A DNA stretch of 11,358 bases from Granulosicoccaceae bacterium (lineage in GTDB: Bacteria > Pseudomonadota > Gammaproteobacteria > DAOVJZ01). Numbering within the stretch: the first letter of the stretch is position 1; the number at the start of each line of letters is the position of its first letter. Below, piece by piece: positions 6,785 to 11,358 of the stretch. The stretch spans positions 1-11,358 of the forward strand of contig DAOVJZ010000025.1 in assembly GCA_030632035.1 (NCBI GenBank), read 5' to 3'. The notes under the pieces are model-generated. The model did not search any database and was not told where the DNA came from. It saw only the letters and a program-made list of their open reading frames with translations. The translations under genes and the position numbers were made by a program.

Positions 6785-7408
6785 TTAATAAAGGCCTGAA
6801 ACGTAAGCGGCGACTGCCTTAATTTCATCATCAGACAATTTTGCCGCAACATCCTGCATCATTTTGGCATTATCATTTGTACGTGCACCACTACGGAAGT
6901 CCTTCAATGCCTTGGCAACATAATCTGCATGCTGACCACTGATTGATGGAAATTTCGCTGCGGCATTACCCACACCAGCAGGGCCATGACACGCCATACA
7001 GGCAGCAACACCCTTTTCTTTATCACCGGCACGATAGAGTTTTTCTCCCGCTGCCGCCAGCGTTGCATCCACCGTACCCACCTTGATAGCTTGCGCCGCA
7101 TAATAGGCCGAGATATCAGCAATATCTTGCGCTTTAAGTGCTGCTGACATTGCTGTCATGGTTGGATCCTTACGGACACCGGATTTAAAATCAGACAATT
7201 GCTTGGCTAGGTAGTCTGCATGCTGACTGGCAAGCTTTGGCCACGTACCCATAACACTATTACCATCAGGACCGTGACAACCGGCACATGCCATTGACTT
7301 GGTCTTGCCAGCAGTCGCATTACCTGCCGCCTGAGCCTGTACTGACACCATTAACAAGCCGGCCAAAATGCCTACTAGGCCTGTTTTTATATAACGGGAA
7401 ATCATCAT
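6785..7408 (-). CDS. Dihaem cytochrome c4
   Basis: A 207-residue exported c-type cytochrome with two haem sites, CAGCH (41-45) and CMACH (137-141). The two halves are an internal duplication: SQHADYLAKQLSDFKSG in the first recurs as GQHADYVAKALKDFRSG in the second. Likely axial methionines are in DPTMTAM (84 or 87) and AKMMQD (183 or 184). A signal peptide ends at about AQA (residue 27). Cytochrome c4 is a periplasmic, often membrane-associated electron carrier between quinol-oxidising complexes and terminal oxidases or denitrification enzymes. The start is taken as ATG 7408, with GGAAG 5 nt upstream; a TTG at 7420 overlaps that site. The gene lies 18 nt after the c5-like gene, and this pair next to dsbA and engB matches the Pseudomonas order from memory. 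Confidence 0.93.
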   Translation of the reverse strand: MMISRYIKTGLVGILAGLLMVSVQAQAAGNATAGKTKSMACAGCHGPDGNSVMGTWPKLASQHADYLAKQLSDFKSGVRKDPTMTAMSAALKAQDIADISAYYAAQAIKVGTVDATLAAAGEKLYRAGDKEKGVAACMACHGPAGVGNAAAKFPSISGQHADYVAKALKDFRSGARTNDNAKMMQDVAAKLSDDEIKAVAAYVSGLY

Positions 7409-7426
7409 ATTAGCTTCCAATCCCGA

Positions 7427-7744
7427 TTATTTGCTCTGATTAACTATATAGGCAACTGCTGCCTTAATATCGGCATCAGACAAGTCCATACGACCACCCT
7501 TAGGAGGCATCATTAAACCTGGCTTGCTACTGAAACCCTTAATTGCATGAGTTTCCAAAGTAGCCATATCTTGCTTAACACGGGATGCCCAGGCCGCCTT
7601 GTCACCCAGTTTAGGGGCGCCGGCAGCACCAGTGCCATGACATGCGAAACATGCCTGTTGATAAGTACTTTTACCGTCAGCCAGTGCTACTGTTGTTCCT
7701 GTTGCAGCCAGCGCTATAGTCGCTGCCAATACTAATTTTTTCAT
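7427..7744 (-). CDS. Monohaem cytochrome c5-like protein
   Basis: A 105-residue small exported cytochrome. It has a signal peptide (MKKLVLAATIALAATG, with cleavage likely after ALA at residue 22), one haem site FACHG with C32, C35 and H36, and a GAPKLGD segment. LMMPPKGG (77-84) holds the likely axial Met, and the C-terminal helix is DIKAAVAYIV. The MPPKGG region is typical of the cytochrome c5/c555 group, small periplasmic electron carriers. The ATG at 7744 follows AAGAGG with 9 nt spacing; an in-frame TTG at 7753 overlaps that site. It is the first gene of a two-gene operon with cytochrome c4, so the two proteins probably serve the same electron-transfer chain. The gene is divergent from engB. 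Confidence 0.9.
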   Translation of the reverse strand: MKKLVLAATIALAATGTTVALADGKSTYQQACFACHGTGAAGAPKLGDKAAWASRVKQDMATLETHAIKGFSSKPGLMMPPKGGRMDLSDADIKAAVAYIVNQSK

Positions 7745-7776
7745 AATAATCAACCTCTTACAGAATTCTTGGTTCT

Positions 7777-7856
7777 CTGGCCGGTATTCTTCGTGTGTTT
7801 TGAATACCCAATGTGGGACCAGACTCGAAAAAGCGTGCCAACTTTATACCGGCCAG
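7777..7856. promoter_or_regulatory. Paired inverted 11-bp motifs in the engB/cytochrome divergent region
   Basis: CTGGCCGGTAT (7777-7787) and ATACCGGCCAG (7846-7856) are perfect inverted copies, 69 bp centre to centre. The right copy overlaps the -10 and spacer of the proposed cytochrome promoter; the left copy lies in the leader. A third related half-site, GAATACC (7802-7808), pairs with GGTATTC (7783-7789) and could form a 7-bp hairpin in the leader. The arrangement would fit a regulator binding two sites, but I cannot name one. Confidence 0.4.
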
Positions 7857-7869
7857 ATAGCCGGGTCAA
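7843..7869 (-). promoter_or_regulatory. Candidate sigma-70 promoter of the cytochrome operon
   Basis: On the minus strand TTGACC (7869-7864) and TATAAA (7848-7843) match the consensus at five of six positions each, but the spacer is only 15 bp. A start near 7836 would give a leader of about 92 nt before the c5-like start codon. The short spacer suggests a weak or activator-dependent promoter. Confidence 0.4.
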
Positions 7870-7958
7870 CTGATCTGGAGCAGTAATACCCTGACTTTTC
7901 TGCCTTTTTCCTATATGGTTATCAGCCTTTTATATCGTTATTTCACAGAAAATTGGAT

Positions 7959-8567
7959 ATGAACACGTTTTATCGCAAGGCAAAATTTCTGGTCAGCGCG
8001 CCTGACCTCAAGCGGTCACCAGATGATCAGGGGGCCGAAATTGCCTTTATCGGACGCTCTAATGCTGGAAAATCCAGTGCCCTGAATACCATCACAGACA
8101 ACAAGTCACTCGCACGCACCAGTAAAACCCCTGGTCGTACTCAGTTACTCAATTTTTTTGAACTGGATGAACAATGCCGGCTTGTCGATCTGCCCGGTTA
8201 TGGTTTTGCCAAGGTTGCTGCAAAAGTACGTAAAGATTGGCACCATTCAATTGATGAATACTTACGTAACCGCGAGTCACTGCATGGGCTAGTCCTTATT
8301 ATGGATGTCCGACACCCTCTAACCGATATTGATCAACAAATGCTTGAGTGGTGTCACCAGATTAATATGCCAGTACACATACTGCTAACCAAGTGTGACA
8401 AACTTAAACGCGGTCCTGCCAAGGCAACATTGCTGCAAGTTAAAAAAGCTATTCAGAATTCAGAGCTTTTCAGTGTTCAGCTGTTCTCGGCCAAAGACAA
8501 AATCGGTATTGATGAAGTTCATAGCGTGCTTGATCGATGGCTGGAGCTGGGTTCAGAAAATAAATAA
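7959..8567 (+). CDS. engB: Ribosome-biogenesis GTPase EngB (YihA/YsxC)
   Basis: A 202-residue TRAFAC-class GTPase needed for assembly of the large ribosomal subunit. All nucleotide-binding motifs are present: G1 GRSNAGKSS (32-40), the G2 threonine in PGRTQL (T61), G3 DLPGYG (77-82), G4 TKCD (144-147) and G5 SAK (177-179). Length and sequence agree closely with E. coli YihA (210 residues; LARTSKTPGRTQL is nearly identical). ATG 7959 matches the family N-terminus; an in-frame TTG at 7953 adds two residues. No good Shine-Dalgarno precedes either: GGA at 7955-7957 is only one base from the ATG. The gene is divergent from the cytochromes and convergent with polA, and its TAA forms part of the downstream hairpin stem. 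Confidence 0.96.
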   Translation: MNTFYRKAKFLVSAPDLKRSPDDQGAEIAFIGRSNAGKSSALNTITDNKSLARTSKTPGRTQLLNFFELDEQCRLVDLPGYGFAKVAAKVRKDWHHSIDEYLRNRESLHGLVLIMDVRHPLTDIDQQMLEWCHQINMPVHILLTKCDKLKRGPAKATLLQVKKAIQNSELFSVQLFSAKDKIGIDEVHSVLDRWLELGSENK

Positions 8568-8604
8568 GTCCCGGTCCTGCAGGGGATAGGAGGACCGGGA
8601 CTTA
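8557..8604 (-). terminator. Strong bidirectional hairpin terminator in the polA-engB gap
   Basis: A perfect 14-bp inverted repeat (TAAGTCCCGGTCCT at 8565-8578; its complement at 8591-8604) encloses a 12-nt loop. On the minus strand it is followed directly by TTTATTTTC (8564-8556), a proper U-rich tail. On the plus strand the next bases are AAAATAT, so termination of engB is less canonical. The tail and outer stem overlap the last codons and stop of engB. It would end polA read-through or a separate small RNA on the minus strand. Confidence 0.85.
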
Positions 8605-8668
8605 AAATATCCGATTCAGGGTGTAAATCGGACTCATCATTTAACCCGCAGGGGGAGCGGAACTACTT
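8557..8668 (-). ncRNA. Candidate small RNA at the Spot 42/ErsA position (polA-engB gap)
   Basis: In E. coli the small RNA Spot 42 (spf) lies directly downstream of polA on the same strand, with engB convergent; in Pseudomonas ErsA occupies the same gap. The gap here has the same arrangement. On the minus strand I see a CCGC/GCGG stem-loop (8660-8646), a 7-bp hairpin TCCGATT/AATCGGA (8632-8610), and the strong terminator (8604-8557). AATCGGAT followed by ATTTTA just before the terminator stem is also present, as I recall it, in Spot 42. The 5' end is uncertain: TATATA (8680-8675) could be a -10 giving a start near 8668 and an RNA of about 112 nt, but its -35 is poor. A structured polA 3' end is the alternative. 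Confidence 0.4.
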
Positions 8669-8697
8669 AAATGATATATACAATTTATGACGCGGAT

Positions 8698-8722
8698 AAT
8701 AAAAAAAAGTTCCTTTTTTATT
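8698..8722 (-). terminator. AT-rich hairpin after polA, weak terminator candidate
   Basis: AATAAAAAA (8698-8706) and TTTTTTATT (8714-8722) form a perfect 9-bp stem around a 7-nt loop, beginning 24 nt after the polA stop. The stem is entirely A-T, so alone it is a weak terminator. It could attenuate polA transcription or simply form an AT-rich upstream element for the candidate small RNA promoter. Confidence 0.3.
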
Positions 8723-8746
8723 TAATAAGAAACCTCTGAATAGTTC

Positions 8747-11358
8747 TTAATGTGCTTCATCCCAATTATTACCAATACCAACATCCACTTCCATTGGTAA
8801 GGAAAGATCGGCGGCAATAATCATTTTATCCTTGATAATTGTGATAGATTCATCGAGTTGTTTTTCCGCTATTTCAAATACCAGTTCATCATGCACTTGC
8901 ATGATCATTCTTACATCCGGTTGTTCATTTCGTAACCAGTCAAAAATACTGATCATGGCACGCTTGATAATATCGGCTGCCGTACCCTGCATGGGTGCGT
9001 TAATAGCTGTGCGTTCTGCATACTGGCGACGCTGCATATTGCTAGCCTTGATGTCAGGTAAATAAAGCCTGCGCCCGGAAACAGTTTCAACATACCCTTG
9101 TTCACGCGCTCTTTCACGAGTTTCATCCATATAGGTTTTTACACCTGGATAACGTTCAAAATAAAGATCGATATAACTTTGTGCTTCATTACGACCAATA
9201 CCTAATTGTTTACCCAGGCCAAATGCAGACATGCCGTATATCAATCCAAAGTTAACTGCCTTGGCATGACGACGTTGTTCGTTAGTTACTTTTGATTCAT
9301 CCAGTCCAAATACTTCTGCCGCTGTCGCACGGTGAATATCACGCCCTTCCGAAAATGCTGATAACAATCCCTTGTCACTGGAAAGGTGCGCCATGATACG
9401 CAATTCAATTTGCGAATAATCTGCTGCAACTATTTTATATCCCTTAGGTGCAATAAAGGCCTGACGGATACGACGACCTTCTTCATTACGAACAGGAATG
9501 TTTTGTAGATTGGGATCAGAGGATGACAAGCGCCCCGTTGCTGTTACCGCCTGATGATAAGAAGTATGAACACGTCCAGTCTTCAAATTAATCTGTTCTG
9601 GTAACTTGTCTGTATAAGTTGATTTCAATTTGCTTAAACTACGATATTCCAGAATCAATCTGGGCATCGGGTAATCATTGGCCAGTTCCTGCAATACCGG
9701 TTCTGCTGTTGAAGGCTGTCCCTTTGGTGTTTTTTTCTTCACCGGCAACTGTAACTTATTGTACAGAATTTCCTGTAATTGCTTGGGTGAACTAAGATTA
9801 AATTCTTCACCGGCAAGATCATGTACTTCACTTTCCACTTCCTGCATGCGTTTCATTAGTTGTTTGCTTTGCTTGTGAAGCATGTCGGCATCTACCAACA
9901 CACCGATGCGTTCCATATATGACAATACCGGCACTAATGGAATTTCCATTGTCTCAAATAAAATCTGGAGTTTTTTATTCTCAATAACACGTGGCCACAG
10001 ATGCTCATGCAAACGTAAACTAATATCGGCATCTTCAGCGGCATAAGGGCCGGCTTGATCCAATATTACCTGATTAAACGGGATCTGTTTTGCACCTTTG
10101 CCCGCCACCTCTTCATATTTAATAGTTTTAAGACCAAGATATTTCATGGCACAAGAATCCATATCGTGCCGGGTGGCGGTACTGTCAATCACATAGGATT
10201 CAAGCATGGAATCATAAGCCACACCACGAAGCGTAATATTATAATTGGCCAATACACTCATATCGTATTTCAGGTTGTGACCGGTCTTTAATTGTTTATT
10301 ATTTTCCAGTGCCGGTTTAAGTGCATTCAACACCTTGGTTCGATCCAGTTGTTTGGGTGCATCTTCATAATCATGCGCAACGGGGATATAAACAGCCTCA
10401 CCTTCCTTAACAGAAAAAGACAGTCCTACAATTTCTGCTTTCATATAATCAAGACTGGTAGTTTCCAAATCAACTGCAAACAGTTTTGCGATTTCAATTT
10501 TTTTAACCCAGGTATTAAAATCTTTTTCAGTTAAAATGGTTTTGTAATTGGTTTTTATTTCTTTTTTAATTATTACATTTTCATCACTATCAGAAATAAC
10601 TTCACCTAACCAGGTCTTGAATTCCATTTCCTGAAAAAGTGTTTTTAATTTTTCCTTGTCGGCAGTCTTTATATGCAACTGTTCCGGTGTCTGTTCAAGC
10701 TCAACATCTGTCTTGATTGTCACCAGTGTGCGCGATAAGGGTAATTGTTCCAATGTCGCACGCAGGTTTTCACCCACCTTGCCTTTAATAGCATCAGCAT
10801 TTTCCATCACGCTATCAAGTGAACCATATTCATCAAGCCATTTCACGGCAGTCTTGGGTCCGACCTTGGAGACACCGGGTACGTTATCCGAGGTATCACC
10901 AATCAGCGCAAGGTAATCAATAATTTTTTCCGGAGGGACACCAAACTTTTCTTGCACTCCTTTTGGATCAGACACTGTGCCCTTCATGGTATCCATCAAG
11001 GTAACATCATTATCAACCAGTTGAGCCATGTCCTTATCACCGGTTGATATCAGTGTCTTGATACCGTGTTGTGTTGCCTGAACCGACAGTGTCCCGATTA
11101 CATCATCCGCTTCCACACCTTCTATACATATTAAAGGAATACCCATGGCCTCAATAATTTCATACAGGGGTTTTATCTGTGAACGTAGATCACCGGGCAT
11201 GGGTGGCCGATTGGCTTTATATTCCTTATATAGGTCATCACGGAATGTTTTACCCTTGGCATCAAATACCATGGCAATGAGTTCCGGTGATTCATCTGCC
11301 AGCAATTTACGGATCATATTGATCACACCATAAACCGCACCCGTCGGTTCTCCCCTGG
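8747..11358 (-). CDS. polA: DNA polymerase I (5' end beyond the window)
   Basis: Repair and replication polymerase that removes RNA primers and fills gaps. The frame stays open to the right edge, where GEPTGAVYGVINMIR aligns with E. coli Pol I from about residue 33, so roughly 31 N-terminal residues are missing; the GTG at 11326 is not the start. Counting from that GTG, the 5'-3' exonuclease spans about 1-240 (VFDAKGKTFRD 20-30, EADDVIG 72-78, STGDKDMAQL 94-103, GDTSDNVPG 143-151). The 3'-5' proofreading domain keeps its catalytic acids: DLE (286-288), NLKYD (351-355) and YAAEDAD (428-434). The polymerase domain has motif A DYSQIELR (636-643), motif B RRHAKAVNFGLIYG (685-698) and motif C QVHDELVFE (810-818). 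It ends NNWDEAH like E. coli NWDQAH. All three activities should be intact. Confidence 0.98.
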   Translation of the reverse strand, partial: RGEPTGAVYGVINMIRKLLADESPELIAMVFDAKGKTFRDDLYKEYKANRPPMPGDLRSQIKPLYEIIEAMGIPLICIEGVEADDVIGTLSVQATQHGIKTLISTGDKDMAQLVDNDVTLMDTMKGTVSDPKGVQEKFGVPPEKIIDYLALIGDTSDNVPGVSKVGPKTAVKWLDEYGSLDSVMENADAIKGKVGENLRATLEQLPLSRTLVTIKTDVELEQTPEQLHIKTADKEKLKTLFQEMEFKTWLGEVISDSDENVIIKKEIKTNYKTILTEKDFNTWVKKIEIAKLFAVDLETTSLDYMKAEIVGLSFSVKEGEAVYIPVAHDYEDAPKQLDRTKVLNALKPALENNKQLKTGHNLKYDMSVLANYNITLRGVAYDSMLESYVIDSTATRHDMDSCAMKYLGLKTIKYEEVAGKGAKQIPFNQVILDQAGPYAAEDADISLRLHEHLWPRVIENKKLQILFETMEIPLVPVLSYMERIGVLVDADMLHKQSKQLMKRMQEVESEVHDLAGEEFNLSSPKQLQEILYNKLQLPVKKKTPKGQPSTAEPVLQELANDYPMPRLILEYRSLSKLKSTYTDKLPEQINLKTGRVHTSYHQAVTATGRLSSSDPNLQNIPVRNEEGRRIRQAFIAPKGYKIVAADYSQIELRIMAHLSSDKGLLSAFSEGRDIHRATAAEVFGLDESKVTNEQRRHAKAVNFGLIYGMSAFGLGKQLGIGRNEAQSYIDLYFERYPGVKTYMDETRERAREQGYVETVSGRRLYLPDIKASNMQRRQYAERTAINAPMQGTAADIIKRAMISIFDWLRNEQPDVRMIMQVHDELVFEIAEKQLDESITIIKDKMIIAADLSLPMEVDVGIGNNWDEAH

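Noticed and set aside
7825..7840. Sigma-54-like promoter on the minus strand (TGGCACG with TTCGA)
   Set aside because: The -24 part is perfect, but the -12 element reads TTCGA instead of TTGCA, losing the invariant GC; a sigma-70-like pair lies just upstream.
11318..11326. GTG as the start of polA
   Set aside because: The frame continues upstream to the window edge with sequence homologous to the Pol I N-terminus, so this is an internal valine codon.
1..11358. Mobile element genes, CRISPR array or a defence island
   Set aside because: No transposase, integrase, nuclease-helicase cluster or regularly spaced repeats were seen; every long frame is a housekeeping, respiratory, signalling or metabolic gene.

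Overview
This window is ordinary gammaproteobacterial chromosome of moderate GC. The class call rests on protein similarity recalled from memory: YggX, EngB and Pol I are close to the E. coli proteins, the tRNA-Phe encodes its own CCA, and the gene order matches blocks known from Pseudomonas (yggX then tRNA-Phe; polA, engB, two cytochromes c, dsbA, an EEP-family gene, a GGDEF gene). I cannot place it below class. There is no phage, transposase, CRISPR array or recognisable defence locus.

Layout. Positions 1-156 are the 3' end of yggX (+). A tRNA-Phe gene with a good sigma-70 promoter follows at 288-363. cysQ (366-1163, -) converges on the tRNA with two bases between them. Divergent from cysQ is a small unrecognised gene for an exported protein with two cysteines (1319-1672, +). 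A 142-bp symmetrical inverted repeat (1677-1818) separates it from a convergent, tightly packed minus-strand operon. In transcription order that operon is dsbA (5912-6553), a catabolic-type acetolactate synthase (4268-5899), an endonuclease/exonuclease/phosphatase-family protein (3453-4253) and a GGDEF diguanylate cyclase (1814-3433). Upstream on the same strand is a two-gene periplasmic cytochrome operon, a cytochrome c5-like monohaem protein (7427-7744) and a dihaem cytochrome c4 (6785-7408), closed by a clear intrinsic terminator. engB (7959-8567, +) is divergent from the cytochromes and convergent with polA (8747 to the right edge, -; its N-terminus lies outside the window).

Function. The cytochromes probably carry electrons in the periplasm to a terminal oxidase or reductase, and DsbA forms disulfides in the same compartment. 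CysQ removes PAP made during sulfate assimilation, YggX protects iron-sulfur enzymes, EngB is a ribosome-assembly GTPase, and Pol I repairs DNA and processes Okazaki fragments. The cyclase adds c-di-GMP signalling, and the acetolactate synthase looks like an extra member of an otherwise conserved gene block.

The most interesting non-coding signals are these. First, the polA-engB gap is the position of Spot 42 in E. coli and of ErsA in Pseudomonas. Here it holds several hairpins and a strong minus-strand terminator, consistent with a small RNA. Second, the 142-bp inverted repeat resembles a miniature mobile or palindromic element, and its right arm includes the stop codon of the cyclase gene. 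Third, the engB/cytochrome divergent region has an 11-bp inverted repeat with one arm over the cytochrome promoter.
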